Assembly: GCA_018350325.1 (NCBI GenBank)
Contig: JAEVLN010000002.1
Span: 3,126,295-3,190,294, forward strand
Reading direction: 5' to 3'
Source of the DNA: Globodera rostochiensis
Lineage: Eukaryota > Nematoda > Chromadorea > Rhabditida > Heteroderidae
DNA length: 64,000 nucleotides
The translations under genes and the position numbers were made by a program. Shown piece by piece: positions 23,488 to 42,900 of this stretch; the stretch's first letter is position 1, and each line of letters begins with the position of its first letter. The notes under the pieces are model-generated. The model searched no databases, was not told the DNA's origin, and was given only the letters and a program-made list of their open reading frames with translations.

Positions 23488-23518
23488 AATGGAAAACTCC
23501 GTCGTCGAATGCTGAGAG
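23414..23518 (-). pseudogene. Inverted partial copy of a TBCK exon
   Basis: On the minus strand this closely repeats about 17275-17390 of the TBCK gene, including the stretch encoding DRQLQVDIPRCHQ. It differs by a 9-base deletion and scattered substitutions. Similarity stops abruptly after the CHQ codons. No other TBCK exon accompanies it. Confidence 0.85.
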
Positions 23519-23842
23519 GGCATCAGACGTCTAAATTGAATGTAGAAGTTAAAGTCTTAGTCATTTTCGGGAACTGTACAATTAAACTTATACATATCGT
23601 TATGATTTTTACATTAAAAACTTAAATCATTTCTACAAAATGGGAAAAAACAGGTGAGAATTATTTTTTAATGATTCACCGATAACTGCCGTTGGGTACT
23701 TTTCATATGACAGAACGTCAAAGATTTATTATTACCAACAATTCGGTCAAACATTAATTTGCTTTTTGATTCTTTTTTTGCCGTCCATTAACCTCATTAG
23801 GTTTTTGTGTGCCATATACTTTATCTTTGTCTTTGTTTATGA

Positions 23843-25489
23843 ATGGCGACAATTCTTTCACATTTTGTTCCGGCGGGCCATGATGGCACAGGCAGCAAGA
23901 AGGTGACAGAGCGTCAGCCAAAGCGTGATGGCGCTGTTGACAATGGCACAACGAGCCATTCTGCAAAGCCATGGGTGGAGAAATAGTGAGACTGGGTCAT
24001 CTCCTGTTGCTGATTTAGCACGAAAGTGCATTTTTTAGCAGACCGAAGAAGGTGGACGAAGTGGTCTATCAGGACGAAGTTGTTTCGGTGTTGAAGAAAT
24101 GCGTGCAGGGCGCAGACGTGAGTTTGGGTCATATTTCCTAACATGGTTATAATGTAACGTATTAAATTGAAAATTGCTTCTGATTTGGTTAATGTTGTGA
24201 TTTAGCCGTAGCAAATTTGATCAAATTCGCTTCGTCTTTGTGTGAAAAGTTTCGCTCCTTTCTCTTTTGAGGCAAAGGCATTATTTTTTAGTTGCCGAAT
24301 TTGCTGTTTTATGGCCCTCCCGGAACCGGGAAAACGTCAGCAGCTGTTGCTCTGTGTCGTCAACTATTCACAACAGCGCCGCTCTACAAGGACAGGGTTC
24401 TGGAACTGAATGCCTCCGATGAACGTGGCATTGACATTGTCCGGCACAGAGTATGTTCGAGAACCACTTTCTGCACCGTTTCTTAATTTGATACTCACTC
24501 AGATCAAAGATTTTTCCAAAGTGGCGATTTCTTCTGCTCGCGTGGGCAAAGACTTTGTCGTCCCGTTGAAAGTGATCATTTTGGACGAGGCTGACGCAAT
24601 GACGGGCCCTGCGCAGTCTGCGTTGCGACGGACCATGGAAAGTGAAGCGCAAACGACCCGATTTTTTCTGATTTGCAATTACATCACTCGTATCATTGAA
24701 CCGCTCACATCACGTTGCGCAAAGTTCCGTTTCAAGCCGCTTTCATTGGCCGTTCAAAAGCAAAGGTATGCCATCAGCAAAGTTTGTCGTTAAACCCCAA
24801 ATGAAAACAAAAAGGATTTATTGAACCTCTCAAGACTGAAAGTTCAGATTGTTGGACATTTGCACGGCTGAAAGCGTTCAAAGTGATAAGGACGCAATCG
24901 AAGAATTGGTGACTTTTTGTTGCGGTGACTTGCGAAAGTCAATCACTCTGCTCCAATCGTTAGCTTCACTTGGACGCCAAATTTCGGTGGACGATGTCCG
25001 AGAATTGTCCGGACAAATTCCCGAGAAGGAAGTGAATTTGCTCTTGGAAACGGCAGAATCATCTACTCATCCGGAAAAGGTGGTGGCTGCTGTTGGTACT
25101 TTCTCATAGGAGTTTTTCGAAATGAAGCAAGTTGATTGCTTAAAATTTCTTTCTGAGAGTGCGCCATCTTTCCTTGTCCTTTGTTATACAATGAATACAC
25201 TTACAGATACTTGCCACTGTTCAACAAATTGTGAGAAAGGGTTACAGTGTTACCCAAATGCTCTCGCAATTGGTGGACGTTTTTTTGGAGAAGAGCACGC
25301 TGGACTTGAGTCATCAGGCAAAAATTTTCGAAAAAATGGCGGTCAGTTAAAAAAGAAATTGAGCCAATGTGTTTTGCTCTGATTCAGGAGGCTGAGAAAC
25401 GCTTAATGGATGGTGCGGACGAATACCTACAACTGCTCGACGTTGCACTTACTATTCACAAATGTTTTGTGGAAGCGAAAATTCAATGA
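23843..25489 (+). CDS. rfc-4: Replication factor C subunit 4
   Basis: A small subunit of the clamp loader, which uses ATP to place PCNA on primed DNA in the nucleus. ATG 23843 begins [15 protein letters not shown]. The N-terminal RFC box [20 protein letters not shown] is split by an intron (about 23980-24043) that joins in frame. Walker A is YGPPGTGKT (about 24300); [11 protein letters not shown] follows; Walker B is VIILDEAD (about 24590). The sensor/SRC region has [19 protein letters not shown]. Domain III is in the last exons, ending [19 protein letters not shown] with the stop at 25487-25489. Order and spacing fit RFC4 better than RFC2 or RFC5. All exons join without frameshifts. Confidence 0.93.
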
Positions 25490-27680
25490 AAGGTGGAATG
25501 GTTGTAATTTTTTATTTATGTAAACCAGGGATGCCACATCAAAGATTTCTTTAAAAAATCCTCATTTGGCAGGCAAAAACATCGTTTCTTTTGTCTTTTT
25601 GTTAAAAGGCTTGCAAACAAAATTTAATGCCGTAGGCGACATCGTAAATTTTTTGGAGAATTGGTCAAATTTGGTAGAAAAAATTGTTAGTGTGTTGCAG
25701 TTATATTATTTAATATTCCGTTTTTATCTCGTTTTGACAATTAATTGAATATTAATAAAATAAAACATTTCAAATGCTACAAAAATCATCAGATTTGGCA
25801 ACCCTGATCAAAACAGATCGTCACTTTTTGATTCCATTTATGTGGTCAAATAAAAGCCTTAATTACAATTCGTTGAGAAATTTGATTTGGAAAACTTGTT
25901 TAAATAGCATTTCATGTTTATGTCCTCTTCTAGTGACAATAAAGAGTTTGGAGCCCGGGTTTTCAGTTCAAACAGTCAGACCCATGTTGGGTAGATTTGC
26001 CCATCCGAAGCAAACCATCTCGATAAGTTGACTGTTATTTTGAATTAGAACATTTTTTTAGACAAGTGAATTCAGTGACAATTCTAAAATGTTTTTTAGA
26101 AAAAGCCTATCCCTGGTTTTTGGTTGCCCCTTAAAGTCCCAATTTAAAATATTACTTTTTGTGCTAGGAAACAGCAATAACTGGTCATTTTGAATGCATA
26201 AGGATTTGGGTATAATTTTCATTTCCCCGGAGGTTCAGCGCTGCTGTTCCCCTGCTGGCTAATAGCGATGTTTTTCATTTAAATGGCTTTTCCGCTCCGC
26301 TACTACCACCTCTGCATTTTCTCGTCCACATGCATGCACTCGTTTCCTAATGGAAAGCCGACTTATCCCATTCATCCACACGCTCTTCAATTATACGACG
26401 GTGTTAAATTCCAAGAAAAGCTGCCAATAAGGTTTTTTTGGGGCACAGTGGCATTGCAGCAAAAATTCATTAGTGCGTTGTGTCGCTCGGTACCGGCAAA
26501 AAAAAGAATGGGCGCCGCGTCACCACCACCATCAAGCAGCAACAAGGAATTTGGCAAGAAAGCATGAAAAGGGCGCCGGCATTATGCCGAAGAAAGGCAA
26601 AAGCGACTGATGGGAGGGAGAGGTTAGAAGAAGAGAAGAGAAAAGGGGGGGGGGGGGAATTCGTTTTGTGTAAAGGAAATGGAGACTGAAGAAATGCCGT
26701 CGAGAAATAGCGTGCCGGATTTAATATGCATAAGCCGTGTAGAGGCAGGCAGGAGGCTTACAACAAAAATCTTTTTCGACAGAGAAAATGAATTAAAAGA
26801 GAGAAATAAACACATTTAGAAAAAGTCACAAAGACAGAGGAGGGGCAGATGATTTGCCAGAAACAACATATTACATATGTACATGATGTTGGTGACGGCA
26901 GCAGCAGTAGCGGTGCTTTGTAGTGTGCATATTAAGTGCTGTTATGACCCCCCCCCCCCCCCCCCCAACCGCTCCGATGACGTGAATTGGATGATGGCGG
27001 AAAGGTGAAAAGAGGCAACTGAAAAGCAATCGGAGGTAAAGGAATGGAGGGGGAAGGGAAGAAATACGAGCGAGTTAAGGAAAGACGAAACGAGACGGAT
27101 GGGCGACAGTATGAATGGCGGCCGTCGCTAAAAGCGAACGAAAAGAGACGCGGGAAAGGGAAGGAATGCATTGGGCCTGGAGGGGGAGGGGGGACGCCTG
27201 GGGGGACCACCACCGCCGAGAGTGCTTTGCTTGTGGCTGGCGGCTCTGTCCTCATGAAAAAAAGCCGCGACGTGCGTCTTTTCCCCCCCCCCCCCCCCCC
27301 ATTACACCAGGGCAGCCTTTGCTGGCTGGCTGTGGCTGCTGGCCTTCTTCACCACCATTTTCTGTCCTCTTCCTGTGATAAAATATACTCACCAACGAAC
27401 GACACATCTTCTCTCTTTTTTTGTCTGATATTTCACCCAAGTATTATTGATTGATTGAGGAAGTGATTGTTGATGGTGATGGTCAAAAACTTTGGGGTCG
27501 GGCCAGGCGGCAGTTATCAGACTTCCGTTTTGTCATATGGCCTTGTGGACGATTTCACATTAGTGCTTCCACATTTTGTGCTTTTTTTGCTTCTGTAGTA
27601 ATTGATTAGCTTCAGGGAGTTTCTTTTGTTGAAGCCGTTACACAAATTACCCAATAAAATATGGTCGACTATCGACCAAT
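25490..27680. other. Intergenic upstream of unc-43
   Basis: No gene is recognised. The first part is AT-rich. From about 26500 it is purine-rich with G runs (26644-26657) and C runs (26947-26966, 27281-27300). It probably includes the unc-43 promoter and 5' UTR, but I can point to no specific element. Confidence 0.5.
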
Positions 27681-35149
<7,469 letters not shown>

Positions 35150-35825
35150 TTTTAACAGTTTTCGTATTTGTGGAAGTGTCATTGTCATTCTTTCGTTTTA
35201 GTGTCGAAAACTTTCGAATGGTACTTCCGTTTTTTATTTACATAATTTCCCTAAAATCCTTTCGATGACCAATTTGTAATCATTTCTATGCTCTCCCAGA
35301 GGCGTAACAATTTTTGGAACATGTACTATATAGTAAATTGGCTATAATATTTTGTTTTCAACCGTGACAATACAACGCCTCTGTCTACACAAATATTTTT
35401 GTTGCATTTCTTCATTTTTAGTGAGTTTACTTTTCTTGTTTCTTTTCGTCATGAACTCGCTGAATATGCAAAATTCTATCGTCCCTTTAAACCCCAAGAC
35501 TGTTTTAGTTTTCACGGATTAGTGTTACTGGAATACTTTGCCACAAACCCTTTGCCACTCTTTAACGGTCTATCCAATCTGGTCTTTTCCTATCATCTCA
35601 AATCATAATCGCTGAAGAATAAACTTCCTTGGTGTACGCTTTGGTTAATTCTGTATGGAGCTAAATGAAAATCGTTCATTTTAAAATGCTGATTGGGATT
35701 ATAAATAACAGTTCCCAAGTTTATCGACAAAGCCTCCAAGTGTGTGACAGCCAGATCCAACAGTTCAAAAGGAAGGAATGGTTTAATCGACAAAAGAATT
35801 TGACGGAATGTGCGGAAGTGTTCAG

Positions 35826-36046
35826 ACTAGAGGAGAATTGGAGGGAAATGATGGGGTGGGGGGAGAAGTTCACGGGGATGTTCGGGGCCAAAATTTACAC
35901 TGATTCGCCGAGGATGGGTGGAATGGGGTCGGGTTGTGTGTAATGAATATAATTCCTCAGCTTCATTCTGCGCGTCGAGTCTCGTTGCTGACGGACTTGT
36001 CCCCGCCCACGAAGTTGGGATTTTGGATTTCGAGGTCATTGGCGCA
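35826..36046 (-). pseudogene. Duplicated cab-1 terminal exon, frameshifted
   Basis: Matches the last cab-1 exon at 39876-39967, but GCCAATGACC replaces GCCAACCGGTGACC. No upstream cab-1 exons lie beside it, so it is a stranded fragment. Confidence 0.8.
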
Positions 36047-36185
36047 AGGCCTAACAAACAAACATTGATATATAAAGAATTTTGAATTTTCACTCTAAAC
36101 GTTCGGGAATAGGACCAATTTCTTACTAAGAACTTTCTTTTTCAAAGCCGGGACCCGAACTAGTTGACAAAATATAAACTATTAA

Positions 36186-36694
36186 GTTCTGTTGATGCGA
36201 GTTGTGGTTTTTGCCATTCTGCCGGTCGATTTCACATCGATCATGGAGCGCCATTACTCGTCGATTTGTGTCACCCGGTGACCAATTCGCTTAAATTTTT
36301 GATTGCCTTTCCGATTGTATACCACACGCTCAACGGAATTCGATTCATGGAAGAGACGAAGAAGTCAATGTAATTCCCGTAAGTGTTTTTAAATTTGTCG
36401 GTTGGTTTATCCAGATTGTAGACGACCTGGTTCCGGACTTAAAAATTCCTGAGGAAGCTCTGGTCCAGAAAAATCCTAGCGGCGACCGGCCTGGTTCCGC
36501 GCATTAGTTAAAATCAAATAAAATCCTTTTTCAGGGATTCGACATGGCGAAGGATTAAACTGCCGACCATTTACCGCTCGGGCTATTTGGTGATTGCACT
36601 GTCCACACTCAGTTACCTGCTCATTGTGGCCAACTCGACACATTTGACCAAGGAACAGTTTCAGAAGAAATTCAAAAAAGTAAAAGACCCATAA
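36186..36694 (+). pseudogene. mev-1: Broken succinate dehydrogenase cytochrome b subunit (SDHC/mev-1)
   Basis: SDHC anchors complex II in the inner mitochondrial membrane. Three fragments match it. The first is VVVFAILPVDFT in one frame near 36196. The second, in a shifted frame, is NSLKFLIAFPIVYHTLNGIR near 36280-36350. The third is GFDMAK near 36538, which then needs another frame change to read LPTIYRSGYLVIAL and a stop at 36692. An in-frame TAA also lies just before the donor-like GTAAGT at 36378. The N-terminal part with the HRITG heme/quinone region is missing. Two or more frame breaks and the lost 5' part point to a pseudogene, though a sequencing error could explain one break. Confidence 0.75.
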
Positions 36695-37009
36695 ATTGAA
36701 GGCATGTCTTATAGTGCAATTATCGCTTGATTTGTCGGTTAATTTAGTGTTTTCCGCCGCTAAAAAAATGTATCAATTTTTCCTTGTTTGTAATTTGGGA
36801 TTGTTAGAATAATTCTTCAAAATTTTAAAAACTATCAAATTGTAAGAGAAACTGAAGCCGTGCAAGTACAATTCCGGACCCTAATTTGTAGGAGAATCCC
36901 TTATCCGAAAGAGTTGTCTCTTTTTTTTAAATAGCAATCGTTCACACAAACAAAAAATGCAATGTTCGCATCGTCAAATGCTCTCGCCATGTCGCCTTAT
37001 CTGTGTCTT

Positions 37010-37840
37010 TTATTTCTTTGCGGCTTCGCCATCAGCCTTGTCTTTGTCCTGTGCCTTCGTTCCGTTCACAGTGTCGTCAGTGCGCGGAACCACACGGGCC
37101 TAAAAAGTTTGGTGGATCAGTTTGGAATAGACATACCAACCGATATGTCCATGCGCAGCCCTGCCTAAAAGTTGGAGGAACACGTGATTAATCTCGAGCC
37201 GAAAATAGAGACCCAACCATCGTGTCCTTCATCTGGATTATCTCCTTAGTATGGGCGATAATTTTGTTCGTTTGGCTTTGGAATGCCATGAAAACGATGA
37301 AGCAAAATGCAGCAAGCGCGAGAATGTTGCCAATCAGAATTTTGGTTTTTCGCACAATGAATGTCACTAAAAAAACTCTTTTAATTGATTAAAAAAAAGG
37401 GCTGACCATTATCTCTTTCAAGGTTCTTGAACGCCTCACTCACGGCCTGTGAACAAAACGACGCTGTCTGCATCACGTCCGGCCCACCCCCGCGCAAAGT
37501 CTGTCGCATCGACATGGACATCACCTCCGAACGAAGCTTCTGGCGACCGGCAACAGCGGGGCGCCCGGCGTACACTCCGTTCGCCTAAATATTACTTTTT
37601 CAAACTATAAGCCGTTGATCTTCGACATACATAGGACAGAATGATCATCGCGGCACTGCTCTTACCAGCCACTGTGGTAGCCAACGAGGCATTGTCAGAG
37701 ATGCGACGCTGCGGGTCGTCCATGTCCGGCTCGGTGCCGTCCGGAAGAATCATGTAAGGACCATGGGTACGAACAACGGACCGACGGAAGGTTGGCAAAA
37801 AAGGACAGACCACCAAACTGGTGCGAGTCGTGCGCAGCAT
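37010..37840 (-). CDS. Single-pass membrane protein of unknown function
   Basis: Not recognised by family. The minus strand reads an N-terminal region (GPYMILPDGTEPDMDDPQRR, SDNASLATTVAG), then YAGRPAVAGRQKLRSEVMSM and QAVSEAFKNLERDN. A membrane segment follows (ILIGNILALAAFCFIVFMAF), then HTKEIIQMKDTM, a tiny exon AGLRMDIS, and a charged C-terminus ending KAQDKDKADGEAAKK with the stop at 37010. Four introns of about 35-50 bp join in frame. The first junction is ambiguous: the donor at GCTG/GTAAGA pairs with a later acceptor, or the donor at TAT/GTATGT pairs with an earlier one. The start may be the ATG at 37840 or an inner Met. The gene sits between the two segmental duplication copies. Confidence 0.6.
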
Positions 37841-37959
37841 TTTAAATCAGACAACTGCAACGGAAAAGAGTCTAAATCAAAAAATCGTATACCAGTCGAC
37901 TCCTCTCTCTTTCTAACAATGCACGAATCTAAAAATTTTTTGTGCGGAACCCATTCTGA

Positions 37960-38480
37960 AGAAAGTTATGGCTCCTCAAGTTAACAAAACCATAGGGGGG
38001 GGGGCTTTTGGTCTCGTGGAAAATGTTTTTATTCTAATAGTCTGAATATGTTATTTGACAAAATTGTCAGTAGAAAATAAAATTGACAATTTAAAGGGTT
38101 TTTAATCGGTTGAAAACGACTTTTGAGTATAACAAAAGCCGAATAGAAGGTAAGTTTCTGTTTTGTGCTACACTTCAAAATATATAAAAAAACAACAAAA
38201 GGGCGTGCAAAAAAAAGCATTTTGGAGTTTTTTGGAATAAGGGAATAAAATTGAGAGCCATTTGTGGCTTAAGAATTAGAAACTAGAAGAACGCGCCCTT
38301 TAGCGCTAGTGACATTTTCACTGATCCGCTCGTTTTAGCACGAGCAGTCATAACATAGTTAGGTATTAGGAAAAGAAAGTTATGGTTCCTCGAAGTTTGC
38401 AAACCCATAGGGAAGACGCTTTTGCTCAAAATTTGTAAAAAATACTGAAACATGTTATTTGATGTGCTGATTGAACCTCA
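37960..38480. repeat. Imperfect direct repeat, two copies of about 80-90 bp
   Basis: GAAAGTTATGG[C/T]TCCTC...CCATAGGG...TGTTATTTGA occurs near 37968-38055 and again near 38377-38465. The spacer is AT-rich with no gene seen. Confidence 0.65.
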
Positions 38481-38631
38481 GAAAAGTACAAAAAATAATG
38501 AAATGGAGGGGGGAGGGAGACGAATCGATGGTCGTCCTAACAAATAAAGTACTTGATCTTCCGAGCAGTACATTTAAAAAAATGAATGAGGGAGGGAGGG
38601 TGGGAATAGATTCCGCACCATAAGCAGGGGG

Positions 38632-39195
38632 GGGGGGGGATCCGCCCGTTTCGGCGCGACCAGTTCGGCGCCCACACAAAAAATATTAGTTCGGCGCCGA
38701 CAAACATTAATTTGAATTAGCGCAAATGAGCTTACAAATTAGGCTCAGGCCTAAACCTAAGCCTAACGAACCCCAAACAAGGGTTAGGCCTAAGCCTAAT
38801 GAACCCCTAAATGTCTAACTTTTCCTCAGTTATTCTACCCGGCTTTGGTGTTGGTTAAAACAAAAAAATTGTTTTTCCTTAATTTTCAAAAATTGCTCAA
38901 AACTGCGTTATGAACGCGGATCGATTATTTTTGTTTAATATTTGGTATTTATTACTATTGTATTTTGATAAAAAGCTTGTTTGGATGTTTAAAAGATCAA
39001 CTTAAGTCTTGATGGTGCATGCTAAAACATTAGGAAAAAGAATTGAAGTAAATAATCTTAATTAAAATTTTTTTTTTCTTGAATATGTATGATTCGTCTG
39101 CGCCATGTGTGGGCGCCGAACTTGTCGCGCCGAAACGAGACCGCGCCGAAAAAATCGAGCCGAAACGACCCCGACCGGGGGGGGGGGGGGGATCA
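38632..39195. mobile_element. MITE-like element with 31-bp inverted repeats
   Basis: The left arm 38647-38677 (CGTTTCGGCGCGACCAGTTC...) matches the reverse complement of 39107-39137 with about one mismatch. Each arm lies next to a long G run (ending about 38640 on the left, 39178-39191 on the right). The interior is AT-rich with no transposase and contains the telomere-hexamer palindromes. Confidence 0.75.
38743..38805. repeat. Second telomere-hexamer palindrome pair
   Basis: CAGGCCTAAACCTAAGCCTAA followed about 20 bp later by TTAGGCCTAAGCCTAA. It resembles the pair at 20634-20692, including the CTAACG/CTAATG ends. Confidence 0.75.
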
Positions 39196-39282
39196 GCTCC
39201 TGGTGAGCGTGACCTAAACCTAAACAATGAATAAATTAGCGTGCGTGATAATGAATTGTGGGCTGTGTGCGTCTGACGTTTT

Positions 39283-39995
39283 CACCGGAACATTCTTAAC
39301 GAATTAAATTTTTGCACAAAAGCAGGAAATCGTGAAATCACCCAGCAGCTGCTTACAAGCCAGCCACTGGCCCCTCTTCCTGTAGTCCGGCAGCGTTTCC
39401 TCAAAACTTCCATTAATTTTAACCGTTTTTTGTGGAAGTGTCATTGTCATTCTTTCGTTTTAGTGTTGAAAACTTTCGAATGGTACTTCTTTTTTATGTA
39501 TTTACATAATTTCCCTAAAATCCCCTCGATGGCCAATTTCGCTTTGGTTAATTCTGTATGGAGCTAAATGATCGTTCATTTTAAAATGCTGATGGGGATT
39601 ACGTACAAAGGGGTAAATAACAATTCCCAAGTTTATCGACAAAGCCCTCCAAGTGTGTGACAGCCAGATCCAACAGTTCAAAAGGAAGGAATGGTTTAAT
39701 CGACAAAAGAATTTGACGGAATGTGCGGAAGTGTTCAGACTAGAGGAGAATTGGAGGGAAATGATGGGGTGGGGGGAGAAGTTCACGGGGATGTTCGGGG
39801 CCAAAATTTACACTGATTCGCCGAGGATGGGTGGAATGGGGTCGGGTTGTGTGTAATGAATATAATTCCTCAGCTTCATTCTGCGCGTCGAGTCTCGTTG
39901 CTGACGGACTTGTCCCCGCCCACGAAGTTGGGATTTTGGATTTCGAGGTCACCGGTTGGCGCAAGACCTAACAAACAAACATTGATATATAAAGT
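39283..39995. repeat. Segmental duplication, right copy
   Basis: Begins ACCGGAACATTCTTAACGAA and copies the unc-43 first hub exon to ACAAGCCAG. It then jumps to sequence equivalent to 35096, so all later hub exons are deleted. The rest follows the left copy to GATATATAAAG, apart from the 365 bp found only there. It includes the working last exon of cab-1. Confidence 0.9.
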
Positions 39996-42900
39996 CAGCG
40001 TTTTATAGCACTTAAGTTCCCACCCGGACACTCAAAAACGCTGTAATTGTGGTCCATTTCATCCGCATCCTCCTCGTTGTCGCTCACATTCTCCACAACC
40101 GGTCCCGACGCACTGCCCAGTATCTTCTACAACCGGATTAATACAACAAAGCTGTTTATGGCACACAAATTGCCTGTTTCTGTTGCTGGTAATGGTGGAG
40201 TTGCGCCTTGTAAGCTGAAGGAAACAAAACGCGTACTCATCGCTTAAAGCTCGACCCCCCACGCCTTTATCTCTCTATCGTTCCCAAAAATTAGTGTTCA
40301 ATTCAAAATGTCCAATTTTTAATTGATAAATGTCGTTCTCTCACCCAAAGTGTCGTCGCCGTTCTGTCCAAAGACAGGCGAGCCCGACTTCTTCAGTTTG
40401 TCTTTTCCCGGACCCGCGGGTGAATAGCGAGTGAATTCGTTGAACGGATCGTCAATGCGACTGGCACGTACACTACAAATGAATGAATTGTTTAAATAAT
40501 GTATCAATTCAAAAAATGATGCCATCTCACTGGTTGTAGTAGTAAACTCCGCCCACAGTCCCCGCAACGATCCCAAAACAGCAAACGGCCAGATAAGCTA
40601 AAACTGCAATAAGATTAAACAGATTCGGAAGGCGAACCCATGAAGAGAAGATTGCCAGAGTTAGCCAAGAAATTGAAGGCGTTCGCTTTTCTGTCAGAGT
40701 TGGTGGGCACACTGTAAACGAAAAACAGGAATTAAGATGTAAATATACAAATGCCTAAATTTATGACCGTTTGTCCATCCATTCTTTGTGACGGTTATTC
40801 TGGTGAGGCTGCGGTTCCACAAACTCCACAAATTCGTTTTGACCTTTCTTCACGGCAGCAATTTTCTGTCCGTCATTCTCACCGATCATCTCAGAAGACT
40901 CCTGTTCACCACCACTCTGCTGAATGTTTTTTTTTTATTTTGAAGCTGATCTTATTAGACAAAAAACAGTATTAAACTGATAAAAATTCGAATGTTTAAA
41001 TGGGAAAGAGCCATTTTGGAAGTGAAAGGGTTCAAACATTTAGCTTTCAAGCACATTAGACGATCAAGCCTCGACTAATGCAGTCAAACTTATTCGCCCT
41101 CACGACGATGAACTCCACAAGAACCTTTTCGAAAACTCCGTTAATTTCATTCTCTGTCTGTTCGTAGCCCGCCAATGCATCACTGATCATACCCAACCAA
41201 ATTCTTTTGTGCTTTTTGGAAGTTTCGTTGGACTCCCCGCTGGCCCCATCTGCGAGAAGTTCGTACAGACGTTGCTTCCCCTCTTCGACTCGACTCAATA
41301 AAAGTGCCCGACGCAATTTGATTTTGTTTTTCTCCAAATTTGCCGTTTTGCTTTTGTTTCCCACAATTTTCAGCGTTTTCTCCACCACCCAACAAAATTG
41401 GCGATAAAAACTGCACTCTTCGAGCAGACGCTTTTTCCATTGTATCGAAGGCTTTTGGTCGACCAATTGACGCAGTTCATTGGTCTCTTCGACAGACGCC
41501 TCCCAAAGTTTTCCCCACAGTTTTTTGTCTTTTTTACATTTTTTGTTCAATATTTGTCTGAGCTCTCCCCCCTTTAAAAGCAACAATTCGATTCCCTTTT
41601 TAATTTTGCTCCAATTTTTCAGCAATTTCTAAATCCAGTCGTCTACAATAGAACCTCCCCACCACCAACTGACCTCCTTCAGCTCGTCCCAATAGGTGCC
41701 CATGTCCGGGGGTCGTTCAATGGGAACGCCCAAATCTTAACCAAACGAAAAAAGATATTTCTCAACAGAGAAAAATTTTCAAAAAAAAATTCCACCTCAC
41801 CCCACAAAAGAAATATGGAAAATTAGAAATATCTATAAGCACGGAACAGCTCGTTTCCCCCCCGCCGTTTCCCCCCCGAATCGTTTCCCCCCCACCGCCG
41901 TTTCCCCCCCGAATCGTTTCCCCCCCACCGCCGTTTCCCCCCCGAATCGTTTCCCCCCCGCAATGTATTGTCTCGTCCATAACAAATCGCGAAACACGCG
42001 CCTTTTTCACCAAATTAGCGAACTTTTTCCAGCTTTAAATCTCCAATCGGTCGCACATGATTTTGAAATAGCACTTTTCGAAAGCGTCCGCGCAACTTGG
42101 CCACTGGCCCAATTGCACGGTTGTTTTTTTCATCTTAACAATTCTTGAAGAAAAAAAATCAAGGAACGCGGCCTGTACTTGGCTTACAAAAACAATGCCG
42201 AGTTTAAAACACATGCTAAAATGCTGGTTGCGCTGGCATTTGTTCCGATAGACCAAATTTCGCGCACATTCGAAGAATTGAAATTGGCGACCGTTGGACC
42301 GTTCCAACCATTAACTACTATTTTGGACCTTAAACGAATGCTTCTTGAAACTAAAGACTGCGTGAGCATTGCTAATGGTTCTCGGGGAAACAATGCGGGA
42401 GGGGGGAGGGGTGAAACGGCGGTGGGGGGGAAACGATCGGGGGGGAAACGATTTGGGGGGGAAACGATTCGGGGGGGAATTGGCGGGGGGGAACCGGCGT
42501 CGGGGGGGAAACGGCGGGGGGGAAATGAAGTGCACCCCTATAAGCATATTCCCATTTCAGCCAGTCGTTTATTAATACCTTGTTCATCGACGAACACGCC
42601 GGGTCCATCAGCAAGTTCTTGCGGACTGGATTGCCCATTCTCTCTCAACTGTGCAATAATATCGGACAAGCGTTGTCGCTGCTGTTCCACAAACATTTGC
42701 TCCATTGAAGGAGAGAATTCGGTTTTATACCTTTGAATGGCAAGTTTATTTTTGTTTTTATTTTGTGGACACGAACTGTTGATTCGGCCGTTGGATTTCA
42801 TCGTCAGTGTAGACTCTTTGGCCAAAGGTTGTGAAGTCTTGGACTTGTGAACTATCATCGTCCTGGACGGGAAAGGAACCTCCCTCTGAAATGAAAGCAA

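Noticed and set aside
39653..39856. 67-aa frame (VCDSQIQQFKRKEW...) identical in both duplication copies, plus strand
   Set aside because: Identity is explained by the duplication. The frame runs antisense to the cab-1 3' end, and no start or splice support is visible.
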